DNA of 13,224 bases from an uncultured Lachnospiraceae bacterium (GTDB lineage Bacteria > Bacillota > Clostridia > Lachnospirales > Lachnospiraceae). Both the position numbers and the translations under genes were made by a program. Each line of letters opens with the position of its first letter. Positions within the stretch are counted from its first letter, which is position 1. The notes beneath the pieces were generated by a model that was given only the letters and a program-made list of their open reading frames with translations, was not told where the DNA came from and did not search any database. The stretch is taken from NCBI GenBank assembly GCA_947653315.1, contig CANTGP010000037.1, forward strand, positions 1 to 13,224, given 5' to 3'. Positions 1 through 6,394 of this stretch are shown here, piece after piece.

Positions 1-43
1 CGGGCACCCGCCAGCTTCGCTGGCATCTTCCTTTGGGTGCCCG
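1..43. repeat. Two-tier stem-loop at the left edge
   Basis: A perfect 9-bp outer stem (CGGGCACCC at 1-9 with GGGTGCCCG at 35-43) encloses an inner hairpin GCCAGC/GCTGGC (10-15 with 19-24). A 10-base spacer lies on one side. It lies about 210 bases past the U32 gene stop, beyond the terminator-like hairpin at 51-84. No T-tract can be judged on the minus strand because the window ends. It could be a second terminator, an intergenic repeat, or part of the frame that stays open to the edge. The structure is directly visible; its role is unknown. Confidence 0.5.
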
Positions 44-50
44 TGTGCAT

Positions 51-84
51 AAAAAAAGCGCTCCAAAAAAACTCTTGGAACACC
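51..84 (-). terminator. Probable intrinsic terminator of the U32/yrr-type operon
   Basis: Read on the minus strand, GGTGTTCCAA (84-75) pairs over 10 positions, three of them G-T, with TTGGAGCGCT (66-57) around an 8-base loop. A run of seven T (57-51) follows, which is the layout of a Rho-independent terminator. It lies 171 bases after the stop codon of the U32 gene, a fairly long 3' untranslated stretch. The wobble pairs make the stem moderate in strength. A competing reading is that these bases are coding, since one minus-strand frame stays open through here. Confidence 0.55.
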
Positions 85-255
85 TTTGTTCATAATTTCC
101 ATATACGGAGGTTTCCCTCTGTTTCCTATAACATACTCCATTCTGCGCCGGATTGCAAGCCCCATTTTCCCAATTTCATCAAATTCATGAATAATCGCGA
201 AAAATACCTTTCTTTCCGCCCGTCCCCTGTTCACATTGTACAACGGACGAGCCGT

Positions 256-1479
256 TCAGGCATCCATCCTTAAGATATCGCCCGGCGCCGCCTGTCCCGT
301 CATTTCCACATACAAAACCTGTTTCGGGTGAGGCGCCGATTCCACGGACTCCCCTTCTTCCGTGGTCAGGGACAATACCTTGGTTTTAATGTCGGTTCCG
401 TCCGGTTTCATGATTTCTATGGAATCTCCCACGCAGAATTTATTGCGCTGTTCGATTTTTGCACGTCCCGTTTTATCCACTGCACCGACGGTTCCGAGGT
501 AAACGGATTCGTTCACGTAAGTACCGGATTCATAAATCTGTGTATGTTCATCCGGCTTCCCGAAGTAAAACCCCGTGGTAAACTGGCGGTACGTACACTT
601 GCCGATTTCCGCCCGGTACCAATCCATGTTCGATTGGTATTTTTCCTCCGATATCAGGTAATCATCAATCGCCCTGCGGTAAGTCCGCGCCACGGTTGCC
701 ACATAAAGCGCCGCCTTCATCCTCCCCTCAATCTTGAAGCTGTCAATCCCCGCTTCCACCATTTCCGGTATATGCTCTATCATGCATAAATCCTTGGAGT
801 TGAAAATAAAGGTTCCCCGTTCGTTTTCGTAAACCGGAAGGTATTCCCCCGGTCTTGTTTCTTCCACCACGGCATATTTCCAGCGGCACGGATGGGTACA
901 TGCCCCATGGTTGGCGTCCCGCCCCGTAAAATAACTGCTTAACAGGCACCTCCCCGAATAGGAAATGCACATGGCGCCATGGATAAAGCTCTCGATTTCC
1001 AAATCAGCCGGAACATGCCTGCGGATTTCCCGGATTTCGCCCAAAGAAAGCTCCCTTGCGGACACGACCCGTTTCGCCCCCTGACAGTGCCAAAACCGGA
1101 ACGTTTCGTAATTGGTGTTATTTGCCTGGGTGGAAATATGGATATCGATTTCCGGACAGATTTCCCTCGCCATCAGGAACATGCCCGGATCCGCAATAAT
1201 CAATGCATCCGGCTGCAGTTCCCTAAGCTCCTTAAAATATTCCGCCGCGCCTTCCAAATCGCCGTTATGCGCCAGTATATTCGCCGTCACATGCACTTTT
1301 ACCCCGTGGGCATGGGCAAACCGGATTCCCTCCTCCATGTCCCCGCGGTCAAAATTTTTCGCCTTTGCCCGCAGCCCGAATGCCTCTCCGCCGATATATA
1401 CGGCATCCGCACCAAACGTCACCGCCGTCTTTAATACTTCCAAACTCCCTGCCGGAACCAGCAGTTCAGGTCTTCTCAC
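256..1479 (-). CDS. U32-family protein, probable tRNA uridine-34 hydroxylation factor (TrhP-like)
   Basis: This is a member of peptidase family U32, about 407 residues. The signature is present as ESFIHGAMC followed by SGRCLLS (about residues 163-181). Four cysteines (C171, C178, C194, C198) are spaced like the iron-sulfur ligands proposed for U32 proteins. Although named peptidases, family members TrhP/YegQ and B. subtilis YrrN/YrrO are linked to 5-hydroxyuridine at tRNA position 34, with prephenate as oxygen source. The C-terminus ends in the usual APGDIL-type sequence, so the gene looks complete. A frame from TTG at 1503 is open, but GTG at 1479 is preferred because GGAGGAGGG lies 6 to 14 bases upstream of it and the protein then starts MRRPELLVPAG, as is normal. 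It begins 20 bases after the O-methyltransferase stop, in the same operon. The family is certain; the tRNA role is inferred from homologues and the neighbour. Confidence 0.9.
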   Translation of the reverse strand: MRRPELLVPAGSLEVLKTAVTFGADAVYIGGEAFGLRAKAKNFDRGDMEEGIRFAHAHGVKVHVTANILAHNGDLEGAAEYFKELRELQPDALIIADPGMFLMAREICPEIDIHISTQANNTNYETFRFWHCQGAKRVVSARELSLGEIREIRRHVPADLEIESFIHGAMCISYSGRCLLSSYFTGRDANHGACTHPCRWKYAVVEETRPGEYLPVYENERGTFIFNSKDLCMIEHIPEMVEAGIDSFKIEGRMKAALYVATVARTYRRAIDDYLISEEKYQSNMDWYRAEIGKCTYRQFTTGFYFGKPDEHTQIYESGTYVNESVYLGTVGAVDKTGRAKIEQRNKFCVGDSIEIMKPDGTDIKTKVLSLTTEEGESVESAPHPKQVLYVEMTGQAAPGDILRMDA

Positions 1480-1499
1480 GCCGTTCCCTCCTCCATGTG

Positions 1500-2147
1500 T
1501 CAATCCTCTTTTTTCACGCTGAGCGCCACACCGTCCCCTACCTGCAGGATTACCGTTTCCAGTTTTTCATGGTGCTTGATTCCGTACAGGTATTCCCTCA
1601 TCCTCGCATGAATGGTCCGGTTACGCCTTGTTACCGCAAAACGGGACTCCATGATGTCGCCGTCCTGCAACACATTGTCCGACACCAGCAGTCCCCCCGT
1701 CCGCAGCAGCCGCAATACATCCGGAAGGAAATGGATATACTGCCCTTTTGCCGCATCCATGAAAATGAAATCGTATGACCCGTCCAATTCTTTTAAAATG
1801 TCCGCCGCATCCCCTTCCAAAAGGGTAATGGCGTCTTCCCTGCCGGCACGCTTAAAATTCTCTTTCGCCAAAGGAATCCTTTTTTCGTATTTTTCAATCG
1901 TCGTAATATGGCAGCCTTCCGGTGCGTACTCGCTCATCAAAAGGGCGGAAAAACCGATTGCCGTCCCCACTTCCAATATGGTTTTCGGTCTGTGCAGGGC
2001 AAGCAGGAACTTTAACAATCCCTGCACCTGGGTACGGATAACCGGAACGTCCGTTTCCCTGCACATGTCTTCGACTCCGTTCAGGAACTCCGTATTGCCG
2101 CAGTCCAGGGAATCGATAAACGCACTGACCCTAACGTCCGTAATCAT
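1500..2147 (-). CDS. trmR: SAM-dependent O-methyltransferase, probable tRNA 5-hydroxyuridine methyltransferase
   Basis: A 215-residue class I methyltransferase of the metal-dependent catechol/caffeoyl-CoA O-methyltransferase type. The SAM-binding motif is EVGTAIGFSA (59-68), an acidic residue for the SAM ribose is E85, and the metal-site residues are D131 in MDAAKG and D157-N158 in SDNV. The length fits the YrrM/TrmR family. In B. subtilis TrmR methylates 5-hydroxyuridine at tRNA position 34 to 5-methoxyuridine and is encoded beside the U32 genes yrrN and yrrO. The same pairing here, with a U32 gene 20 bases downstream, supports that role. The ATG overlaps the stop of the MltG-like gene by four bases (ATGA), so translation is likely coupled. 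A small-molecule catechol substrate cannot be ruled out from sequence alone. Confidence 0.85.
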   Translation of the reverse strand: MITDVRVSAFIDSLDCGNTEFLNGVEDMCRETDVPVIRTQVQGLLKFLLALHRPKTILEVGTAIGFSALLMSEYAPEGCHITTIEKYEKRIPLAKENFKRAGREDAITLLEGDAADILKELDGSYDFIFMDAAKGQYIHFLPDVLRLLRTGGLLVSDNVLQDGDIMESRFAVTRRNRTIHARMREYLYGIKHHEKLETVILQVGDGVALSVKKED

Positions 2148-2686
2148 TCCTGTCCGCCCTCCGTTTCGCCTTCCGGCTGTGCGCCCCCGCCGTTTCCTTC
2201 TTCGCCGGAGTTTTCCGTTTCCCCGGTTCCTCCGTCTTCCCCGGCTTCACTTTCCCCGCCGGTTCCGTCCTCCGGTGCGGCCGTATCGCCTTCTTCCCCT
2301 GACGCTTCCCCGTCTTCCGACGGTTTGGCGGTCAGAATCTTAATCATTTCCTCCGGTGTCATGGCGCTGCTCAACTCATACGTTCCTTCCCGCAGTTCGC
2401 CATGGTGACCCGACAGAAACTCCTGCACGAAAAACAGCCTTGCATCCTTAATCAGCCCTTTTTCTTCCAACGCTTCTCCGATTTCCATGGCAGTCGCACC
2501 GTCGGGAATGTAAATACTTATGATCTTCGCCGTTTCCGGCGTGGATACGGCTTCCTCCGCAAACACGCGGTAGCCGAAATCATACGCCTCCAGCGCATAC
2601 TTATAAGTATAGTTCACAATGACCACAAGCAGCGCTATTTTAAATACGGTATCCAGCACGGAGCCGATGATATGACTCACCTTCAT
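2144..2686 (-). CDS. Short MltG/YceG-like membrane protein without the lytic domain
   Basis: About 180 residues. A single membrane segment lies near residues 13-27 (KIALLVVIVNYTY). A region at about 55-120 resembles the LysM-like first half of MltG/YceG (IYIPDGATAMEIGEALEEKG, then REGTYELS and MTPEEMIKILT). The roughly 200-residue catalytic half of a full MltG, with its glutamate, is missing. In its place is a tail of about 60 residues built almost only of Gly, Glu, Ser, Thr, Asp and Ala (121-180), presumably disordered. Gene position matches B. subtilis yrrL (mltG). ATG 2686 is chosen because it places the membrane segment at the N-terminus; an upstream TTG at 2749 would overlap the previous gene. 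The ribosome site AAAGGA is about 13 bases upstream, rather far. The stop overlaps the next start. It probably binds or organises peptidoglycan synthesis rather than cutting glycan, but that is inference. Confidence 0.8.
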   Translation of the reverse strand: MKVSHIIGSVLDTVFKIALLVVIVNYTYKYALEAYDFGYRVFAEEAVSTPETAKIISIYIPDGATAMEIGEALEEKGLIKDARLFFVQEFLSGHHGELREGTYELSSAMTPEEMIKILTAKPSEDGEASGEEGDTAAPEDGTGGESEAGEDGGTGETENSGEEGNGGGAQPEGETEGGQE

Positions 2687-2723
2687 CCCAACACCATCAT
2701 CCTTTCGTAAAAGCAGTTCCCTG

Positions 2724-3053
2724 TCACTGGAAATCCAGTTCCCTGACAATTAATGCGTCCAATTCCTGCATCATCCGGCAGAATGCCAGCTCCGCCTGCA
2801 GGAAATCCTCCACCAAAACATTTTCCCGCAGCCACGCATACTCCCGCTCTAAGTCCTCCAAACGTTCCATCACGCTTTCCGGCGGCTCACTGTTTTGTAT
2901 GTCAAAATTCTTTTTCCGGAATTCGTTCACTTTCCCATACAGCTCCGGCTGTTCCTTAATCCGGTTAAGCTGGCAGCAGTAATTGCGGTAAACTTCCGAC
3001 TGTTTTATCCCCCGCACAAAAGTCATGACAATGCTTCTTATATGGTTGTCCAT
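2724..3053 (-). CDS. YlbF/YmcA family protein
   Basis: A 109-residue, largely helical protein with no membrane segment, similar to the YlbF/YmcA (DUF964) family. Recognisable features are the N-terminal IKQSEVYRNYCCQLNRIK, then a region with PELYGKVNEFRKKNFDIQ and a C-terminal amphipathic helix ending LDALIVRELDF. In B. subtilis, YlbF, YmcA and YaaT form a complex that binds RNase Y and steers mRNA processing, and affects competence, biofilm and sporulation. The ATG has GGAGGG eight bases upstream. It lies 126 bases after rnjA, behind tandem repeats, and 37 bases before the MltG-like gene. Proximity to RNase J fits a job in RNA turnover, but no catalytic residues are expected or seen. Family assignment is fairly sure, function is inferred. 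Confidence 0.8.
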   Translation of the reverse strand: MDNHIRSIVMTFVRGIKQSEVYRNYCCQLNRIKEQPELYGKVNEFRKKNFDIQNSEPPESVMERLEDLEREYAWLRENVLVEDFLQAELAFCRMMQELDALIVRELDFQ

Positions 3054-3079
3054 CCAAAATACCCTCCGCCGCTTTTGTT

Positions 3080-3194
3080 CCTTATGTCCCGAATGAAACT
3101 TCCATAGTAAAATATTCCGGACTAAACTTCCATCATGAAATCATTCCGGATCAAACTTCCATAATAAAATCATTCCGGATTAAACTTCCATAAT
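3080..3194 (-). repeat. Four tandem 29-bp units starting inside the end of rnjA
   Basis: Four head-to-tail units lie at 3194-3166, 3165-3137, 3136-3109 and 3108-3080 on the minus strand (29, 29, 28 and 29 bases). Each carries the core TATGGAAGTTT, followed after two bases by TCCGGAA (diverged to TTCGGGA in the fourth). The first unit holds the last four sense codons of rnjA (Ile-Met-Glu-Val) and its TAA stop; the others fill the gap before the YlbF gene. Units one to three are most alike and unit four most decayed. There are no spacers, so it is not a CRISPR array, and no clear hairpin beyond the small TCCGGA palindrome. Confidence 0.9.
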
Positions 3195-4853
3195 GATTGG
3201 AAGAATCATGGGTCTGCGTTTTGTTTTTTTCCATACAAAATCACTCAGGGAATCCTTAATGCCTCCCTTAATTTTACCCCAGTCGCTGACGCCCCTGTCC
3301 AAACATCCATGGACCGCTTCGTCCACGACCTGTCTCGCTTCTTCCATCAGTTCGTCCGACTCCCTCACATATACAAAACCGCGGGACACGATATCCGGTC
3401 CCGATACCAACTGGTCGGAGTACCCGTCCAATGCCAAAACGACAATCAGAATACCGTCTTCTGCCAAATGCTGTCTGTCGCGCAGCACAATATTACCTAC
3501 GTCGCCCACGCCGAGGCCATCCACGAGAACCGTTCCCACCGGAACTTTCCCCGCAACTTTCGCTTCCTTGTGGTCCAGTTCCAGCACATCGCCGGAACTG
3601 AGGATAAAAATATTCTCCTTCGGGATTCCCAGTTCCTTGGCAACCCTCGCCTGTGCTTTCAGGTGCTTATATTCGCCGTGTACCGGAATCGCGTATTTCG
3701 GATGCACCAAACTGTAAATCAGTTTGATTTCCTCCTGGCAGGCATGTCCGGATACGTGCACATCCTGGAAAATCACGTCCGCCCCTTTCACCAAAAGCTC
3801 ATTGATAACATTCGTTACCGCTTTCTCGTTGCCCGGTATGGGGTTGGAAGAAAAAATAACGGTATCACCAGGCCCGATGGATATCTTCTTATGGATATTT
3901 CCCGCCATACGGCTCAATGCCGCCATGCTCTCCCCCTGACTCCCGGTAGTAATGATGACCGTCTTTTCATTGGGATAATTTTTCAACTGTTCAATATCGA
4001 TTAATGTCTTGTCCGGGATTTCCAAATAGCCAAGGCTGGTGGCAGTCTCTATGATATTCACCATGCTCCTGCCTTCCACCACCACTTTCCTGCCGAACTT
4101 ATAAGCGGAATTAATAATCTGACGCACCCTGTCCACATTGGAAGCAAAAGTGGCAATAATAATCCTCGTATCGCTGTGGTCCGTAAACAGGGTATCAAAT
4201 GTCCTGCCGACCGTTTTCTCGGATTGTGTAAAGCCCGGACGCTCCGCGTTCGTACTGTCGCACATCAGGGCAAGCACACCCTTTTTCCCGATTTCCGCAA
4301 ACCTCTGCAAATCGATGGCATCCCCGAAAACCGGCGTATAATCCACCTTAAAGTCGCCCGTATGGACCACGATGCCCGCAGGCGAATAAATAGCAAGTGC
4401 AGCGGCATCTACAATGCTATGGTTTGTTTTGATAAATTCAATACGGAACTGTCCCAAATTAATGGACTGCCCGAATTTCACGACTTTCCTTTTTGTTGTT
4501 CCCGTCAGGTTGTGTTCCTTCAGTTTATTTTCAATAATCCCCATGGTCAGTTTGGTGGCGTAAATCGGCACGTTAATATCCCGGAGCACATAAGGCAGTG
4601 CGCCGATATGGTCTTCATGCCCATGGGTAATCATGAATCCCTTTACCTTATCGATATTGTCTTTCAAATAAGTCACATCCGGTATGACCAAATCAATCCC
4701 CAGCATATCGTCATCGGGGAAAGACAATCCGCAGTCCACCACAATAATACTGTCCTCATACTCGAAGGCAGTAATGTTCATACCAATCTGTTCCAAGCCG
4801 CCCAAAGGGATAATCTTCAACTTGGACACATTCTCATTTTCCTTTTTTTTCAA
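3180..4853 (-). CDS. rnjA: Ribonuclease J
   Basis: A metallo-beta-lactamase/beta-CASP ribonuclease of 557 residues, the usual length. It carries out 5'-to-3' exonuclease and endonuclease steps in mRNA decay and rRNA maturation in the cytoplasm. The zinc motif HGHEDH is at 77-82. Further metal ligands are H in TNHSIVDA and D in HTGDFK. The beta-CASP motifs include TTGSQGE, SSNPIPGNE and HVSGHACQEE, and HPKYAIPVHGEYKHL precedes the C-terminal domain. The TTG at 4853 is preferred: GGAGG lies nine bases upstream and the Lys-rich start resembles related proteins. A GTG at 4829 with AAGGA upstream is the alternative. The start overlaps the fur stop by four bases, so the two are probably translationally coupled. 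The last codons are duplicated downstream as tandem repeats. Confidence 0.95.
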   Translation of the reverse strand: MKKKENENVSKLKIIPLGGLEQIGMNITAFEYEDSIIVVDCGLSFPDDDMLGIDLVIPDVTYLKDNIDKVKGFMITHGHEDHIGALPYVLRDINVPIYATKLTMGIIENKLKEHNLTGTTKRKVVKFGQSINLGQFRIEFIKTNHSIVDAAALAIYSPAGIVVHTGDFKVDYTPVFGDAIDLQRFAEIGKKGVLALMCDSTNAERPGFTQSEKTVGRTFDTLFTDHSDTRIIIATFASNVDRVRQIINSAYKFGRKVVVEGRSMVNIIETATSLGYLEIPDKTLIDIEQLKNYPNEKTVIITTGSQGESMAALSRMAGNIHKKISIGPGDTVIFSSNPIPGNEKAVTNVINELLVKGADVIFQDVHVSGHACQEEIKLIYSLVHPKYAIPVHGEYKHLKAQARVAKELGIPKENIFILSSGDVLELDHKEAKVAGKVPVGTVLVDGLGVGDVGNIVLRDRQHLAEDGILIVVLALDGYSDQLVSGPDIVSRGFVYVRESDELMEEARQVVDEAVHGCLDRGVSDWGKIKGGIKDSLSDFVWKKTKRRPMILPIIMEV

Positions 4854-5305
4854 TCAATTTTTCCTCCACATTCTGAACAGTAGCCGTAGAGTTTCACCTC
4901 ATGGTCCATCACATGGAATCCGGTTGTCATCGTGATCTTTTCTTCCAATTCCTCCAATAAGTCGTCCTTGAAGGAAATAACTTTACCACAGCTTTTACAG
5001 ATCAGGTGGTGGTGGTGGTGTTTTGCCGTACCCAGCCCCACGTTACCGATCTCATAACGAACAAACCCGTCATCCAAATTGATGCGGTCAATCAAATGCA
5101 ATTCCAAAAGCAACTGTATCGTTCTATAAACAGTAGCCAGCCCTATCTCCGGATAGTCCGCCTTTACCATTTCATAAATTTCTTCCGCAGTCAGATGCTT
5201 ATCCGGACATGCAGCGAGAGCTTCCAGCACCAGCAACCGCTGGTTCGTTACCTTTAACCCCTTTTCCTTCAATAACTGTTTAAACTGCTCCCTGTCCACC
5301 GCCAT
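4850..5305 (-). CDS. fur: Fur-family metal-responsive repressor
   Basis: A 151-residue Fur-family protein. The N-terminal winged helix contains KVTNQRLLVLEAL and the recognition region GLATVYRTIQLL (about 55-66). The dimerisation half holds a run of five histidines (96-100) followed by CKSC (103-106) and CSEC (143-146), the four cysteines that bind structural zinc. The GLATVYRT sequence is of the Fur/Zur type rather than clearly PerR, but the sensed metal cannot be fixed by eye. It should bind DNA as a dimer when metal-loaded. The ATG at 5305 is preceded by AGGGATGGA, which lies in the second copy of a 19-bp duplication. The gene ends overlapping rnjA. No Fur box was recognised in the operon promoter. 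Confidence 0.9.
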   Translation of the reverse strand: MAVDREQFKQLLKEKGLKVTNQRLLVLEALAACPDKHLTAEEIYEMVKADYPEIGLATVYRTIQLLLELHLIDRINLDDGFVRYEIGNVGLGTAKHHHHHLICKSCGKVISFKDDLLEELEEKITMTTGFHVMDHEVKLYGYCSECGGKID

Positions 5306-5343
5306 CTAATCCATCCCTGCCAAATTATTCCATCCCTGTCAAA
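5306..5343 (-). repeat. 19-bp tandem duplication across the DUF1292 stop codon
   Basis: Two adjacent 19-base copies, TTTGACAGGGATGGAATAA (5343-5325) and TTTGGCAGGGATGGATTAG (5324-5306), match at 16 of 19 positions. The first contains the end of the DUF1292 gene including its TAA; the second fills the whole gap to the fur ATG and supplies its likely ribosome binding site (AGGGATGGA). Confidence 0.85.
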
Positions 5344-5588
5344 TCCACATCACCGAGTATATTCTCGAAAACCGCCGCAACCGCGTCCAGTTCCGTTTCA
5401 TCCTCCACAATTTCATACACCGCCTCGGCATCCTCCGGCATCGAAACATCCTTTAAAATCAGGGCATCGCTGTCCCCTTCTTCTTCCTCCGTAACGAGAA
5501 GGTAGGAAGCGCCTCCGATTTTCGTCTGTTCCAGCACATAAAATTCCACCGGTCCGTCCTTCTCCGATTCAAAGACTATCTTCTCCAC
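5325..5588 (-). CDS. DUF1292 (UPF0473/YrzB-type) protein
   Basis: A small acidic protein of about 87 residues, of unknown function, in the DUF1292 family. Typical features are the start [21 protein letters not shown], then [10 protein letters not shown], an acidic stretch and a YEIVEDE segment. GTG at 5588 is chosen because AAGGAG lies seven bases before it; an ATG two codons upstream (5594) is only about one base from that site. The gene then overlaps the end of ruvX by 20 bases. Its place right after ireB and ruvX matches yrzB in B. subtilis. No motif suggests an enzyme. It is probably cytoplasmic. Confidence 0.85.
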   Translation of the reverse strand: MEKIVFESEKDGPVEFYVLEQTKIGGASYLLVTEEEEGDSDALILKDVSMPEDAEAVYEIVEDETELDAVAAVFENILGDVDLTGME

Positions 5589-6021
5589 CCGCATTCTCCT
5601 TATTTTTCCTGTAATCCAAATATCCCTGCAAAATAAAACATGCGGCAATTTTGTCTACATGTTCCTTTCTGTGTTCGCGCCTGATTCCCGCTTCCATCAT
5701 AGCCTTATCCGCCGCAACGGTAGTAAGCCTCTCGTCCCACATTGTGACGGGAAGCCCGGTCCTTCTCTCCAGTTTCTCCCTAAATGCCATGGAAAGAGAT
5801 GCCCGTTCCCCCAAAGAATTATTCATGTTCTTCGGCAGCCCCAGCACAATCTCCTCCACTCCGTATTCCACAATAAGCTCCTCAATACGCGCCAATGTCC
5901 TGCGCAGCTTATTTTCTTCTTTTCTTTCTATGATTTCAATGCCCTGCGCGGTAAGGAGCAGTTCATCGCTGATTGCCACCCCGACCGTTTTTGAGCCAAA
6001 ATCCAAGCCCATAATCCGCAT
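5569..6021 (-). CDS. ruvX: Putative pre-16S rRNA nuclease / Holliday junction resolvase-like (YqgF)
   Basis: A 150-residue YqgF/RuvX protein with an RNase H-like fold. Visible family motifs are [15 protein letters not shown] near the N-terminus (catalytic Asp at 7), LGLPKNMN in the middle, WDERLTT, and [15 protein letters not shown] near the C-terminus with another acidic residue. In E. coli the homologue YqgF finishes the 5' end of 16S rRNA; a resolvase role has also been proposed. The length is normal. ATG 6021 is used, 21 bases after the ireB stop, with a weak AGGGAT site; ATG three codons later is possible. It overlaps the DUF1292 start. Confidence 0.92.
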   Translation of the reverse strand: MRIMGLDFGSKTVGVAISDELLLTAQGIEIIERKEENKLRRTLARIEELIVEYGVEEIVLGLPKNMNNSLGERASLSMAFREKLERRTGLPVTMWDERLTTVAADKAMMEAGIRREHRKEHVDKIAACFILQGYLDYRKNKENAGGEDSL

Positions 6022-6042
6022 AATCCCTGATTTCCGTTTTCC

Positions 6043-6306
6043 TTATTTCCAATGCTTATTAGCGATGTACTTGGTAAGCAGTTCCTCCACCAGCTCGTCC
6101 CTCTCCACTTTCATGATCAGGCTCCTGGCACTTTTATGGCTGGTAATGTAAGTGGGGTCGCCGGACATAATATAGCCCACTATCTGGTTCACCGGATTGT
6201 AACCCTTCTCCGTCAAAGCCTCATATACCGTCGTCAGCACCACTTCCACACCGGTTTCCGGTTCCGTTTCCACGCTGAAAAATTGTGTACTTTCCAAATC
6301 CTGCAT
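6043..6306 (-). CDS. ireB: IreB-family regulatory phosphoprotein (UPF0297)
   Basis: An 87-residue protein of the IreB/UPF0297 family (YrzL in B. subtilis). The conserved core is visible as [20 protein letters not shown], followed by [18 protein letters not shown]. In Enterococcus faecalis IreB is phosphorylated on N-terminal threonines by the PASTA kinase IreK and restrains cephalosporin resistance; T7 (with S6 beside it) is the candidate site here. The ATG at 6306 has AAGGG nine bases upstream. It is the first gene after a strong promoter, heading the operon. The protein is probably cytoplasmic and acts in cell-envelope control, by analogy only. Confidence 0.92.
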   Translation of the reverse strand: MQDLESTQFFSVETEPETGVEVVLTTVYEALTEKGYNPVNQIVGYIMSGDPTYITSHKSARSLIMKVERDELVEELLTKYIANKHWK

Positions 6307-6357
6307 ATTATCACGCCCTTATCTACTGTCGCTTATCCATATCTATACTTATTCATC

Positions 6358-6386
6358 ATATTACCTCATTTAGCAACAAATTTCAA
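6358..6386 (-). promoter_or_regulatory. Sigma-A-type promoter of the ireB operon
   Basis: On the minus strand TTGAAA (6386-6381) and TAATAT (6363-6358) are separated by exactly 17 bases. Transcription would start near 6350, giving a leader of about 45 bases before ireB. It is the only good promoter seen for the nine-gene run down to the U32 gene. Confidence 0.75.
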
Positions 6387-6394
6387 GTCCCTAT

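Noticed and set aside
256..258. U32 stop codon as a readthrough site
   Set aside because: The protein already ends in the normal family C-terminus and no stimulatory structure is seen just after the TGA, so the open frame beyond is treated as separate.
37..273. Plus-strand frame of 78 codons at the left edge
   Set aside because: It has no ribosome site, crosses the terminator-like hairpin and the U32 gene end, and the peptide resembles no family.
1612..2343. Plus-strand frame of 243 codons
   Set aside because: It lies opposite the O-methyltransferase and MltG-like genes, is rich in Arg and Pro as expected for an antisense shadow, and has no ribosome site.
2687..2749. Longer MltG-like start at TTG 2749
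   Set aside because: It would add 21 polar residues before the membrane segment and overlap the YlbF gene; no good ribosome site lies before it.
3080..3194. CRISPR-like array
   Set aside because: The units are contiguous with no unique spacers, and the first unit is part of a coding sequence.
3309..4004. Plus-strand frame of 231 codons inside rnjA
   Set aside because: It is fully antisense to well-conserved RNase J sequence; a 235-codon frame at 4176-4883 is rejected for the same reason.
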